From positions 87,072-151,071 of the forward strand of contig JAXLXF010000017.1 in the NCBI GenBank assembly GCA_046328125.1: a DNA stretch of 64,000 bases, read 5' to 3'. This stretch comes from JADZEM01 sp046328125 (GTDB lineage: Bacteria; Chloroflexota; UBA6077; JACCZL01). Shown here in pieces: positions 43,477 through 51,960 of the stretch. Within the stretch, counting starts at the first letter, position 1. Every line of letters begins with the position of its first letter. The notes under the pieces are model-generated. The model was given only the letters and a program-made list of their open reading frames with translations, was not told the origin of the DNA and searched no databases. Both the position numbers and the translations under genes were made by a program.

Positions 43477-44208
43477 GTGAAGTTTCGACTGCTCTCTGTC
43501 GCGCTCGTCGCGGCGCTCTTCGCGCTCGGCCAGATGTTGCTAAGCGGCGTGGGTCCGCGCTCGGACGATGCCAACGCCTACGCCGCCTCGGTCGACCGGT
43601 CGGCATCCGGCGTGATGCAGGACAACCAGGCCGACGACAACGACAACAGCAGCGCATCCACAGATAATGACAACGACACGGACACCTCAGCTGACAATGA
43701 CAACGCCGCCGACAACGACAACGATAGCGGCGCCAGCGCCACGACCCCGTCCAATCCGGACCTCGACAGCGCCGCGCTCAAGCAGCCGCTAACCTCGGCA
43801 ACCGGCACCAGCACCGGCGGCGACGTCATGATCGCCACCCCGGGCGAGCGTGTCGCCATTCAGATGTTCCCCTGGATGCCGGCCGGCGTGCAGGTCACCA
43901 TCCGCCCGCTTGACGCCAACAGCGTCCCGTCAGCTCCTGGAACGCGTGCTGGCGACCTCGTGTTTGCCGTCGAGGCCCGCGATGCCAGCGGTGCCCAGCT
44001 TAGCAGCCTGCCGGCTGAGGTGAACCTGGCCGTCCGCTACGCCGACGACACCGTTTCCGGACTGAATGAGGGCAACCTGACCATCTCGCGGCTGGACCCG
44101 AGTACCAACCAGTGGCAGACTGCCCCGAAGATCGTCCGCGAGACGGACAGCAACTACGTGGCGGCCTCGATCACCCAGCTCGGCACATACGTGGTCTCCG
44201 CCCAGTAA
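43477..44208 (+). CDS. Secreted protein with an Asp/Asn-rich linker
   Basis: The 243 residues start with a signal peptide (MKFRLLSVALVAALFALGQM). Residues about 49-83 are almost only Asp and Asn with Ser/Thr/Ala, in repeated DNDN steps that could bind calcium or act as a stiff charged spacer. A C-terminal domain (about 115-243) looks like a beta-sandwich (GERVAIQMFPWMPAGVQVTI, NLAVRYADDTVSGL, ITQLGTYVVSAQ). I do not recognise the family. AGGAAAGGGAG precedes ATG 43477, and a strong terminator follows the gene. Confidence 0.75.
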   Translation: MKFRLLSVALVAALFALGQMLLSGVGPRSDDANAYAASVDRSASGVMQDNQADDNDNSSASTDNDNDTDTSADNDNAADNDNDSGASATTPSNPDLDSAALKQPLTSATGTSTGGDVMIATPGERVAIQMFPWMPAGVQVTIRPLDANSVPSAPGTRAGDLVFAVEARDASGAQLSSLPAEVNLAVRYADDTVSGLNEGNLTISRLDPSTNQWQTAPKIVRETDSNYVAASITQLGTYVVSAQ

Positions 44209-44242
44209 ACGCACCTCGCATTACCTACCCTCCAATTCTCGG

Positions 44243-44270
44243 GCGCCCTGGCCGACCAGCCAGGGCGCTT
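44243..44270 (+). terminator. Terminator of the secreted-protein gene
   Basis: GCGCCCTGGC, loop CGACCA, GCCAGGGCGC is a perfect 10-bp stem starting 34 bases after the stop codon and followed by TTCGTCGT. Confidence 0.7.
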
Positions 44271-44300
44271 CGTCGTCCCGCCGTACCGATTCGCCCGCCC

Positions 44301-44450
44301 GGGTGTGCGTTAGAGTTTTGTGCCCAGCTAAACCCGGGGGCGCGATGAATCGAGGGCGCGATGAATCGCGCCCGTACCAGGGAGTCCTGCCTTGTACGGG
44401 CGCGATTCATCGCGCCCTCGATTCATCGCGCCCCAAACATCTGACTCGCC
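44301..44450. repeat. MITE-like palindromic element, copy 2
   Basis: The left outer repeat GGGTGTGCGTTAGAGTTTTG is nearly identical to that of copy 3. The core GGGCGCGATGAATCGCGCCC plus GTACCAGG is mirrored by CCTTGTACGGGCGCGATTC. The CGCGATGAATCG unit is duplicated in both arms. The right outer repeat (CAAACATCTGACTCG) is partly degenerate. It lies between the D/N-rich protein gene and ileS. Confidence 0.8.
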
Positions 44451-44459
44451 GTCTTCTCG

Positions 44460-44489
44460 TTGACGCCCCTCTCCGGCCCCTGATAGCAT
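44460..44489 (+). promoter_or_regulatory. Candidate promoter of the ileS operon
   Basis: TTGACG (44460-44465) and TAGCAT (44484-44489) are separated by 18 bases and lie about 95 bases before the chosen ileS start. No T-box leader is seen between them. Confidence 0.5.
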
Positions 44490-44585
44490 TTCCAGAGCGC
44501 CGATTCCCGGGCGTGCGTCGTCCCGTGTCCTGAGCGGCGCCCGCTCCGCCTCGTGCGGACCCTCGGCCCGGAGGATCGTCGCCTC

Positions 44586-47500
44586 GTGTATCAGCCAGTA
44601 CCCAGCACCGTTGACTTCCCGGCGCTCGAGCGCGAGGTTCTCGCCTTCTGGGAGCAGTCACGGGCCTTCGAGAAGCTCGTCGAGAAGAACGCCAGCGGCC
44701 CGCGCTGGTCGTTCGTCGATGGCCCGATCACCGCCAACAACCCGATGGGCGTCCACCACGCCTGGGGTCGGACCTACAAGGATCTCTTCCAACGCTACAA
44801 GGCGATGCAGGGGTTCGACCAGCGCTATCAGAACGGCTTCGACTGCCAGGGCCTCTGGGTGGAGGTCGAGGTCGAGAAAGAGCTCGGCTTCAATTCGAAG
44901 CGCGAGATCGAGGAGTACGGCCTCGACAAGTTCTCCGAGCGCTGTAAGGAGCGCGTCCTGCGCTACGCCGACGTCATCTCGAAGCAGTCGATCCGACTCG
45001 GCCAGTGGATGCACTGGGACGACTCGTACTACACCCACACCGACAACAACATCGAGCACATCTGGCACTTCCTCAAGACCTGCCACGAGAAGGGCTGGCT
45101 CTACAAGGGGTACCGCTCGATGCCGTGGTGCATGCGCTGCGGGACCGGCCTCTCCCAGCACGAGCTAGTCGGCACGGACTCCTACCGCGACCTGACCCAC
45201 ACCTCGGTGTACCTTGCCCTGCCCATCGTGGGCCGCCCCGGCGAGCACTTCCTGGTCTGGACGACAACGCCCTGGACGCTGCCGGCGAACGTCGCGCTGG
45301 CGGTCCACCCGGAGCTGGAGTACGTCAAGGTCAGGCAGGGCGAGAACACCTACTACCTCTCCCCGCGCACGACGGGCTTCCTGAAGGGCGGCTTCGAGGA
45401 GGTTTCGCGGCTGCGCGGCGCCGATCTGGTCGGCCTGCGCTACCGAGGCCCGTTCGACGAGCTCCAGGCTACCGAGAACGTCGAGCACCGCGTCATCGCC
45501 TGGGAGGACGTCGGCGAGGAAGAGGGGACCGGCGTCGTCCACATCGCGCCGGGCTGTGGCGCCGAGGACTTCGAGCTCTCCAAAGTCCACGACCTCGCCA
45601 TCATCACGCCCATCGACGAGGCTGGCATCTACGTCTCAGGCTTCGGCGAGCTCTCGGGCCGGAGCGTCCGCGAGACCAACCCGGCCATCTTCGCCAGCCT
45701 GACCGAGAAGGGCGTCCTCTACCGCACCCAGGAGTACGACCACCGCTACCCCTGCTGCTGGCGCTGCGGCGAGGAGCTGGTGTTCCGCCTGGCCGACGAG
45801 TGGTTCATCCGCGCCGACGAGATCCGCCCGCGCATGAAGGCAGCCTCAGACGCCGTGACCTGGGTGCCCGCCTCGGCCGGCAAGCGGATGGAGGACTGGC
45901 TCAACAACATGGGCGACTGGAACATCAGTCGCAAGCGGTACTGGGGCCTGCCTTTGCCGTTCTACCCCTGTGAGTGCGGCGAGCTGACCGTCGTCGGCTC
46001 GCGCGCCGAGCTGGACGAGCGGGCGGTCTCGGGCACGGCCGGCCTCAAGGAGCTGCACCGGCCCTGGATCGACGACGTGGCGATCCACTGCTCGAAGTGC
46101 GGCAAGCAGGTCGAGCGGATCACCGAGGTCGGCGACGCCTGGCTGGACGCCGGCATCGTGCCGTTCTCGACGCTCAACTTCATGCACGACCCGGAGTACT
46201 GGGCGAAGTGGTACCCGGCCGACTTCATCACCGAGATGCGCGAGCAGATCCGCCTCTGGTTCTACAGCATGCTGTTCATGAGTGTGGCGCTGAAGGACCG
46301 TGCGCCGTACGACAGCGTGCTCGCCTTCGAGAAGCTGATGGACGAGTCTGGCAAGCCGATGCACAAAAGCCTCGGCAACGCGATCTGGTTCGACGACGCC
46401 GCCGAGAAGATGGGCGCGGACCCGATGCGCTGGCTCTACTGCGCCCAGAACGTCCAAAGCAATCTCAACTTTGGCTACGGCCCGGCCGAGCAGGTGAAGC
46501 GCCGCTTGCTGGTGCTCTGGAACGTCTACAGCTTCTTCGTGACGTACGCCCGCATCGACGGCTTCGACCCGAAGGACGGCGCGCCGCCGCTCGCCGAGCG
46601 CTCGCTGCTGGATCGCTGGATCGTTTCGCGGCTGAACAGCGTCGTCGGCGAGGTCCGGGCCGGCCTGGACCGGATCGACGCTGCCGGTCCGACCCGCACG
46701 ATCGAGCGGTTCGTGGACGACCTTTCGACGTGGTACGTGCGGCTCTCGCGGCGCCGCTTCTGGAAGTCCGCCGACGACGCCGACAAGCGCGCCGCCCAGG
46801 CCACCCTCTACGAGGTGCTGACGACGCTGACGCGCCTGCTGGCGCCGTTCATGCCGTTCGTGGCCGAGTCGCTCTATCAGAACCTCGTGCGGTCGGTCGA
46901 GCCTTCGGCTCCGGAGAGCGTCCACCACACCGCCTACCCTGACGTCGATCCTGCCGCCATCGACCTGGATCTGGAGCGCCAGGTCGAAGTCTCGCGGACG
47001 CTGGTCGGATTGGGGCGGGCTGCCCGCGAGCAGGCGACGCTCAAGGGCCGGCAGCCGCTCGCCCTGGCCCGGGTGGGCGCGCCGGCTGACGCCCCGACGC
47101 TGAGCGACGAGCTGCGCGCCGAGATCGAGCGCGAGCTGAACGTCGAGCGGCTGGAGGTCGGCGGCGACGTGTCGGACGCGGTCGCGCACGTCGTCCAGGC
47201 CAAGCCCGCGTTGATTGGCCCCCGCCTGGGCCGCAAGGTGCAGGACGTCCTCAAGGCGCTGCGGGCCGGCGAGCAGACGGTTCGGTCTGACGGCTCGGTG
47301 GAAGTCGCTGGAGAGGTGTTGACCCCCGAGGAGGTCACCATCTCCACCCGTGCGAAGCCGGGATTTGCCGCTGCCGAGGCTGACGGCTTCACGCTGGTGC
47401 TCGACACCCGGCTGACGCCACAGCTGGTCGAGGCTGGCCTCGCCCGCGAGCTGGTACACCGCATCCAGACAATGCGCAAGGACGCCGGATTCGAGGTCGA

Positions 47501-47702
47501 GGACCGGATCGTCACGCGGTTCGAGGCCGGCTCCAGTGTCGCTGGCGTCTTCGAGCGGTTTGGGGACTACATCAAGCAGGAGACGCTCTCGGTGGCGCTC
47601 GAGCCGAACGGCTCCGGCGACGGCCACGGCTGGAGCGGCCAGATCGAGGGAGAGCCCGTGTCGATTCGGGTGGCGCTGTCAGGCGCCGGGTCGCGCTCGT
47701 GA
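44586..47702 (+). CDS. ileS: Isoleucyl-tRNA synthetase
   Basis: IleRS charges tRNA-Ile and edits valine. The 1038 residues show the HIGH-like region NPMGVHHAWGRTYKD, the editing domain (around LVWTTTPWTLPANVAL), WFIRADEIRPRMKA, RKRYWGLPLPFY with a Cys-rich zinc site, and a KMSKS-like motif in ESGKPMHKSLGN. The variant MHKSLGN and the length fit the eukaryote-like IleS2 group, which often resists mupirocin; this is an inference. GTG 44586 follows GGAGG (44570-44574) at 11 bases; GTG 44553 is the alternative. It heads the ileS-lspA-rluD-gltX operon and overlaps lspA by 4 bases. Confidence 0.95.
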   Translation: MYQPVPSTVDFPALEREVLAFWEQSRAFEKLVEKNASGPRWSFVDGPITANNPMGVHHAWGRTYKDLFQRYKAMQGFDQRYQNGFDCQGLWVEVEVEKELGFNSKREIEEYGLDKFSERCKERVLRYADVISKQSIRLGQWMHWDDSYYTHTDNNIEHIWHFLKTCHEKGWLYKGYRSMPWCMRCGTGLSQHELVGTDSYRDLTHTSVYLALPIVGRPGEHFLVWTTTPWTLPANVALAVHPELEYVKVRQGENTYYLSPRTTGFLKGGFEEVSRLRGADLVGLRYRGPFDELQATENVEHRVIAWEDVGEEEGTGVVHIAPGCGAEDFELSKVHDLAIITPIDEAGIYVSGFGELSGRSVRETNPAIFASLTEKGVLYRTQEYDHRYPCCWRCGEELVFRLADEWFIRADEIRPRMKAASDAVTWVPASAGKRMEDWLNNMGDWNISRKRYWGLPLPFYPCECGELTVVGSRAELDERAVSGTAGLKELHRPWIDDVAIHCSKCGKQVERITEVGDAWLDAGIVPFSTLNFMHDPEYWAKWYPADFITEMREQIRLWFYSMLFMSVALKDRAPYDSVLAFEKLMDESGKPMHKSLGNAIWFDDAAEKMGADPMRWLYCAQNVQSNLNFGYGPAEQVKRRLLVLWNVYSFFVTYARIDGFDPKDGAPPLAERSLLDRWIVSRLNSVVGEVRAGLDRIDAAGPTRTIERFVDDLSTWYVRLSRRRFWKSADDADKRAAQATLYEVLTTLTRLLAPFMPFVAESLYQNLVRSVEPSAPESVHHTAYPDVDPAAIDLDLERQVEVSRTLVGLGRAAREQATLKGRQPLALARVGAPADAPTLSDELRAEIERELNVERLEVGGDVSDAVAHVVQAKPALIGPRLGRKVQDVLKALRAGEQTVRSDGSVEVAGEVLTPEEVTISTRAKPGFAAAEADGFTLVLDTRLTPQLVEAGLARELVHRIQTMRKDAGFEVEDRIVTRFEAGSSVAGVFERFGDYIKQETLSVALEPNGSGDGHGWSGQIEGEPVSIRVALSGAGSRS

Positions 47703-48268
47703 ACTGGTCGTGGCTCTTCGGCACCGAGCGGGCCGACCGCCCGGCGAGTCTCCTTTCGCGCCGCACGCTGACCTTCGCGGCGACGGCGCTGGTGGTCATC
47801 GCGCTGGACCGCTGGACGAAGCAGCTTGCCACCGAGCGACTGCTCGACTCCGGCCTGCGCTCGGTCCCGATGCTGGGTGAGTACATCCGCCTGACCTACG
47901 TCGAGAACCGAGGCGCGGCGTTTGGCGTGCTTCAGAATCAGACGGCCTTCTTCATCCTGGTCGGCCTGGTGGTGATCTCGGTGATCGTCGCCTCGTACCG
48001 GTACATCCCGGAGCCGTCGTGGCTGCTCAACGTCTGCCTCGGGCTCCAGATGGGCGGCGCAATCGGCAACCTGATCGACCGCATCCAGGTTGGTTATGTC
48101 GTGGACTTCATCGACCTGACGTTCTGGCCGGTCTTCAACATCGCCGACTCGGCCATCTGCGTCGGGGTGGCCGGCCTCGCCTTCTCGGTGCTCTTCCCAC
48201 CGCGTCGAGACCACGTCGAGCACCCGACGGTCGATCCGAGTCCGGACCCCCGAGCGTCCGATGCCTGA
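47699..48268 (+). CDS. lspA: Lipoprotein signal peptidase
   Basis: LspA removes signal peptides from prolipoproteins in the membrane. The 189 residues have four membrane helices and the family blocks IALDRWTKQ, YVENRGAAFGVL, GGAIGNLIDR and VVDFIDL with WPVFNIADS, which hold the two catalytic Asp. GTG 47699 overlaps the ileS stop in a GTGA. The gene overlaps the next one by 8 bases. Confidence 0.96.
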   Translation: MNWSWLFGTERADRPASLLSRRTLTFAATALVVIALDRWTKQLATERLLDSGLRSVPMLGEYIRLTYVENRGAAFGVLQNQTAFFILVGLVVISVIVASYRYIPEPSWLLNVCLGLQMGGAIGNLIDRIQVGYVVDFIDLTFWPVFNIADSAICVGVAGLAFSVLFPPRRDHVEHPTVDPSPDPRASDA

Positions 48269-49493
48269 GCGATTGCCCGCACGCCCGCGCCATCTCACCG
48301 CGACCAACGGCGCCGAGCTCATCGAAGTCCCCGGCTACGGCAACCGGATGCGTCTCGACGCGTTCCTGGCGCGCTACGCACAGGGCCGCTCGCGCACCGA
48401 GTGGCAGAAGCTGATCGAGGATGGCGCCGTCACCGTTGACGGCCGACGCTTCCGCGCCGGCGACCGCATCGCGGAGGGCCAGCGCGTCCAGGTGACGCCG
48501 CCAAACGTCCCCCAGCTTCAGACCGGGCCGCGCCGGCCCAGACCGGCCGCCGAGATCACGCTCTCGATCCTGTACCAGGATCCGGCGATGATCGTGGTCA
48601 ACAAACCGCCTGGCCTGGTCGTCCACCCGGCGCCCGGCCACGAGGACGGCACCCTCGTCAACGCGCTCCTCGCGATCTTCCCGGAGCTCTCAGACCCGAG
48701 CGGCGAGCAGCGGCCTGGCATCGTCCACCGCCTCGACAAGGACACCTCCGGGCTGATCGTGATCGGTCGCACGACCGCCGCCATGGCCGCGCTCCAGCAG
48801 CAGTTCAAGGAGCGGTCCGCCGAGAAGCGGTACCTCTTGCTGGTCCAGGGCGACCTCGCGGACGCCGAAGCCGCCATCGAGGTGCCGATCGGCCGCGACC
48901 AGCGCGACCGCAAGCGGATGGCCGCTCGATCCGGTGGACGGGAGTCCCGAACGCGGTTCACCGTTCTGGAGCGGTACGGCGACTTCACGCTGGTGGACGC
49001 CGAGCTCCAGAGCGGACGGACTCATCAACTGCGCGTCCATTTCCAGTACATCGGGCACCCGGTCGCGGGTGACCGCACCTATGGGAACGGGCGCGGTCCG
49101 GCCGGCCTGCGCCGCCAGTTCGTGCACGCCAGCTCGATGCGGATCGTGTCCCCGCACGACGGCGCCGAGCGCCAGTTCTACGCAGCGCTGCCCGGCGACC
49201 TTCGCTCGCCGCTGGAGCGTCACCGCGCCATCCGTGGCTTCTCCCCGGACACGCTTCCCGAGCAGATCGAGGGCGGCAAGAACCCGCCGGGCGTCCGCGA
49301 GGCGCAAGTCCCGCTCGGGAGCCAGAGCCGCCGGCCCTCCCGAGCGACGCCCGCTCGGCCGGCGGCAAGCGCAGCCCAGACGTCAAGCACACGTTCCGGC
49401 GACGGACGGCCGGCCCGGCCCCGAGGCGCCTCAGATCGACCCCGCGCCAGCCGACCGTCCTCGCCGCGCCCCAAGCGAGGCCCACGTACATGA
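48261..49493 (+). CDS. RluA/RluD family pseudouridine synthase with a long basic tail
   Basis: The 410 residues begin with an S4 RNA-binding domain (MRLDAFLARYAQGRSRTEWQ, about 30-80) and the RluD catalytic core with Asp in HRLDKDTSGL. GRTHQLRVHFQYIGHPVAGD is also diagnostic. These enzymes convert uridine to pseudouridine in 23S rRNA. The last 75 residues are a disordered Arg/Pro/Ser-rich tail not found in typical members. The stop overlaps the gltX start (ATGA). Confidence 0.93.
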   Translation: MPERLPARPRHLTATNGAELIEVPGYGNRMRLDAFLARYAQGRSRTEWQKLIEDGAVTVDGRRFRAGDRIAEGQRVQVTPPNVPQLQTGPRRPRPAAEITLSILYQDPAMIVVNKPPGLVVHPAPGHEDGTLVNALLAIFPELSDPSGEQRPGIVHRLDKDTSGLIVIGRTTAAMAALQQQFKERSAEKRYLLLVQGDLADAEAAIEVPIGRDQRDRKRMAARSGGRESRTRFTVLERYGDFTLVDAELQSGRTHQLRVHFQYIGHPVAGDRTYGNGRGPAGLRRQFVHASSMRIVSPHDGAERQFYAALPGDLRSPLERHRAIRGFSPDTLPEQIEGGKNPPGVREAQVPLGSQSRRPSRATPARPAASAAQTSSTRSGDGRPARPRGASDRPRASRPSSPRPKRGPRT

Positions 49494-50953
49494 GCGACTT
49501 CACCACTCCCATGCGGGTCCGCATCGCACCCTCCCCGACTGGCGACCCGCACGTCGGCACGGCGTACCAGGCGCTGTTCGACATGGCGATCGCCCGGCGC
49601 TCCGGCGGGCAGTTCGTCCTCCGCATCGAGGACACTGACCGCAATCGTTATGTCGACACCGCTGAACAGAGCATCTTCGACCTCCTGCACTGGCTCGGTC
49701 TGGAGTGGGACGAGGGTCCAGACGTTGGCGGCCCGTACGGCCCGTACCGCCAGTCCGAGCGGCTCGACGTCTACGGCGAGTACGCCGAGAGCCTGATCGC
49801 GAAGGGCCATGCCTATCGCTGCTGGTGTTCGCCCGAGCGCCTGGACCGCATCCGCAAGGAGGCCCAGCTTCGCAAGGAGCCGTTCAAGTACGACCGCTTC
49901 TGCCTCGGCAAGTCGGAGGAGGAGCGGCGCGCCCTCGGCGAGGCCACCGAGCGCCCGGTCGTCCGGATGCTGGTCCCGGACGACGGCGTCACCGCGTTCG
50001 ACGACCTGATCCGTGGCCGGATCGAGTTCGAGAACCGCCTGGTGGACGATCAGGTGCTCATCAAGGGCGACGGCTACCCGACCTACCACCTGGCCGTGGT
50101 GGTGGACGACTACCTGATGCGCATCACCCACGTCACCCGTGGCGAGGAGTGGATCTCCAGCACCCCGAAGCACATCCTGTTGTACCAGTGGCTCGGGATC
50201 ACGCCGCCCGTCTTCGCCCATTTCCCGCTGCTCCGCAACGAGAACAAGAGCAAGATCTCGAAACGCAAGAACGAGTGGGCCACGCTGAGCTGGTTCCGGG
50301 AGCAGGGCATCCTGCCGGAGGCGCTGCTCAACTTCCTGGCGCTGATGGGCTGGTCGATGCCGGATGGCCGCGAGATCTTCACCCTCGACGACTTCATCCA
50401 GAACGTCGATCTCGCCCGCATCTCGCCGACCGGCCCGATCTTCGACCTGAACAAGCTGGACTGGCTGAACGGCCACTACATCCGCCAGATGTCGCTCTCT
50501 GAGCTGGCGCAGCGGGTCCGTCCGTTCCTGGAGCGCGCCGGCATCGTCCCGAACGATCCGCCGCTGGAGCGCGTCCTGCCGCTCATCCACGAGCGCCTGA
50601 AGCGGCTGGGCGAGGCGCCGGAGCTGCTCAGCTTCTTCTACGCCGACCGCCCGACCTATGAGGACACGTCGCTGGTGCCGAAGGGTCTCGACCGCGCGAC
50701 GGCGGCGTCACTGCTCGGCGATGCGACGAGCATCGTGAGTGGCGCCGCGCCGTTCGACCACGCCACCCTCGAAGCGAGCCTCCGCGAGCTGGCCGCCGCG
50801 CGTGGCGTCAAGACGGGCCAGTTGTTCATGTCGCTGCGGGTCGCGAGCACCTTCAGCAACGTCTCGCCACCCCTCTTCGAGACGATGGAGGCGCTGGGCC
50901 GCGAGCGCGTGGTGGAGCGCCTGGAGCTGGCGAAGGGCCGCCTGGACGCATAG
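49490..50953 (+). CDS. gltX: Glutamyl-tRNA synthetase
   Basis: GluRS charges tRNA-Glu. The 487 residues carry the HIGH-type region APSPTGDPHVGTAYQALF, RIEDTDRNR, the stem-contact region ISSTPKHILLYQWLG and the KMSKS-type loop NKSKISKRKN, then an all-helical anticodon-binding part. The length is normal for bacterial GltX. A non-discriminating enzyme that also charges tRNA-Gln is possible, and a tRNA-Gln gene lies 870 bases downstream, but sequence alone does not settle this. It is the last gene of the ileS operon. Confidence 0.96.
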   Translation: MSDFTTPMRVRIAPSPTGDPHVGTAYQALFDMAIARRSGGQFVLRIEDTDRNRYVDTAEQSIFDLLHWLGLEWDEGPDVGGPYGPYRQSERLDVYGEYAESLIAKGHAYRCWCSPERLDRIRKEAQLRKEPFKYDRFCLGKSEEERRALGEATERPVVRMLVPDDGVTAFDDLIRGRIEFENRLVDDQVLIKGDGYPTYHLAVVVDDYLMRITHVTRGEEWISSTPKHILLYQWLGITPPVFAHFPLLRNENKSKISKRKNEWATLSWFREQGILPEALLNFLALMGWSMPDGREIFTLDDFIQNVDLARISPTGPIFDLNKLDWLNGHYIRQMSLSELAQRVRPFLERAGIVPNDPPLERVLPLIHERLKRLGEAPELLSFFYADRPTYEDTSLVPKGLDRATAASLLGDATSIVSGAAPFDHATLEASLRELAAARGVKTGQLFMSLRVASTFSNVSPPLFETMEALGRERVVERLELAKGRLDA

Positions 50954-50999
50954 CCAGTATCCAGGCCGCAAGCGCTTCTCGGGGTGCAAGTGTGGGCGA

Positions 51000-51242
51000 C
51001 TACACCGTGGCGTGTCTGCGCGCGTGGAGGATCAGCGTTCCCGCCACCGGCTCTATCTGTTCGGCGAGCAGCGTCTCGACGGCGAGCGTGCGACCATCAG
51101 CGGTCATAAACTCGACCTCATACGCTGCCCCGCCCTCGTGCACGAACACCACCGTTCCAACGTCTCCGGCGATGAGTCCATGCGCGGGTAGGTCTTGCCT
51201 CAGAGCCGCCAGATCGAGCTCGTGAAGCGCCTGGCTCGTCAT
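51000..51242 (-). CDS. DUF4926 protein
   Basis: The 80 residues match DUF4926, a small beta-rich domain: LDLAALRQDLPAHGLIAGDV, GTVVFVHEGGAAYEVEF and ETLLAEQIEPV. ATG 51242 follows GGAGAGG six bases upstream; ATG 51260 overlaps the stop of the DUF6883 gene and is the alternative. The function of the family is unknown. It is coupled to the DUF6883 gene upstream, and the two together look like a small two-gene module. Confidence 0.85.
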   Translation of the reverse strand: MTSQALHELDLAALRQDLPAHGLIAGDVGTVVFVHEGGAAYEVEFMTADGRTLAVETLLAEQIEPVAGTLILHARRHATV

Positions 51243-51256
51243 CGTCGTCCTCTCCG

Positions 51257-51586
51257 TCATGCGGGATATGCCGTCACGAAGTACGGCGGTGGCTCGCCCA
51301 TACGCAACATCCACACTGACACGACTTGTATGACTCGTCCATTGGGACAGACCATCGGACCGGCCCCAGCGTACTTGACGCCGAAGCCCGTTTCTTGCGC
51401 GGTCATATCCGACTGTCCCACCAGGTTGAGCAGAGCCCAAATCATCGCCTCAGGATTGCTCCGGCTGAAGCCGACGTGCAGGAAGAATGCCGCCTTCCCG
51501 CGACCGTCGGGGTGTGATTCATCGAGCAAGTAGTCCGTGATCTTTTCGAGCGGTACGACAGCCAGTTCAAGATGCGGGAGCCTCAC
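51257..51586 (-). CDS. DUF6883 protein
   Basis: The 109 residues match the DUF6883 pattern: LPHLELAVVPLEKITDYLLD, HPDGRGKAAFFLHVGFSRSN, FGVKYAGAGPMVCPNGR and the end PYFVTAYPA. GTG 51586 follows GAGGGGAAT. The function is unknown. The gene overlaps or abuts the DUF4926 gene downstream. Such pairs of two short coupled genes are often toxin-antitoxin or immunity modules, but I know of no proof for this pair. A MITE-like element lies 54 bases upstream. Confidence 0.85.
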   Translation of the reverse strand: MRLPHLELAVVPLEKITDYLLDESHPDGRGKAAFFLHVGFSRSNPEAMIWALLNLVGQSDMTAQETGFGVKYAGAGPMVCPNGRVIQVVSVWMLRMGEPPPYFVTAYPA

Positions 51587-51639
51587 ATTCCCCTCGATTA
51601 CCCCTGAGCTCGCTGCCGATCATCCCCGACTCGCACCCT

Positions 51640-51764
51640 GGGGTGTGCGTCAGAGTTTTGTGATGAGCTAGACACCTGGGGCGCGATGAATCGCACCCGT
51701 ACAAGGCATCGTCCCCTGGTACGGGCGCGAGAAATCGCGCCCACAAAGATTTGACGCACACCCC
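51640..51764. repeat. MITE-like palindromic element, copy 3 (most complete)
   Basis: The outer inverted repeats are GGGGTGTGCGTCAGAGTTTT at the left and, read in reverse from the right, GGGGTGTGCGTCAAATCTTT. The inner palindrome is GGGCGCGATGAATCGCACCC plus GTAC, mirrored by GTACGGGCGCGAGAAATCGC. It is about 125 bp long and has no coding capacity. It lies just upstream of the DUF6883 gene and the tRNA-Gln promoter, which diverge from it. Confidence 0.85.
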
Positions 51765-51778
51765 GCGCCCTGCTACCG

Positions 51779-51808
51779 TTGTCCGATCGTGCCCGCCCGG
51801 CGTATACT
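51779..51808 (+). promoter_or_regulatory. Candidate tRNA-Gln promoter
   Basis: TTGTCC (51779-51784) and TATACT (51803-51808) are separated by 18 bases. The -10 box ends 11 bases before the mature tRNA. Confidence 0.6.
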
Positions 51809-51819
51809 GAGTGGGTCGA

Positions 51820-51893
51820 TGCCGATTGGGGTAATGGTAGCCCGGCTGACTCTGGATCAGTTAGTCTAGGTTCGAGTCCTAGATCGGCAGCCA
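51820..51893 (+). tRNA. tRNA-Gln (anticodon CTG)
   Basis: The acceptor stem TGCCGAT pairs with ATCGGCA, with the weak U1-A72 pair and discriminator G73 that are known glutamine identity elements. The anticodon stem GCTGA/TCAGT encloses loop CTCTGGA. The T-arm is CTAGG-TTCGAGT-CCTAG, and CCA is encoded. Confidence 0.95.
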
Positions 51894-51894
51894 G

Positions 51895-51926
51895 AAGGGC
51901 CGCTCCGGTTTCTCGGAGCGGCCCTT
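51895..51926 (+). terminator. Terminator of tRNA-Gln
   Basis: AAGGGCCGCTCCG pairs perfectly with CGGAGCGGCCCTT around a 6-base loop, directly after the tRNA. GTCGTTGT follows. It may also serve the leftward UDP-glucose dehydrogenase gene that ends at 51961. Confidence 0.8.
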
Positions 51927-51960
51927 GTCGTTGTGCTGGCTTTTCGTTGGCGGCGGTCGG

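Noticed and set aside
44450..44585. T-box leader in front of ileS
   Set aside because: The leader is only about 95 bases after the candidate promoter and lacks the T-box core sequence and any clear specifier stem.
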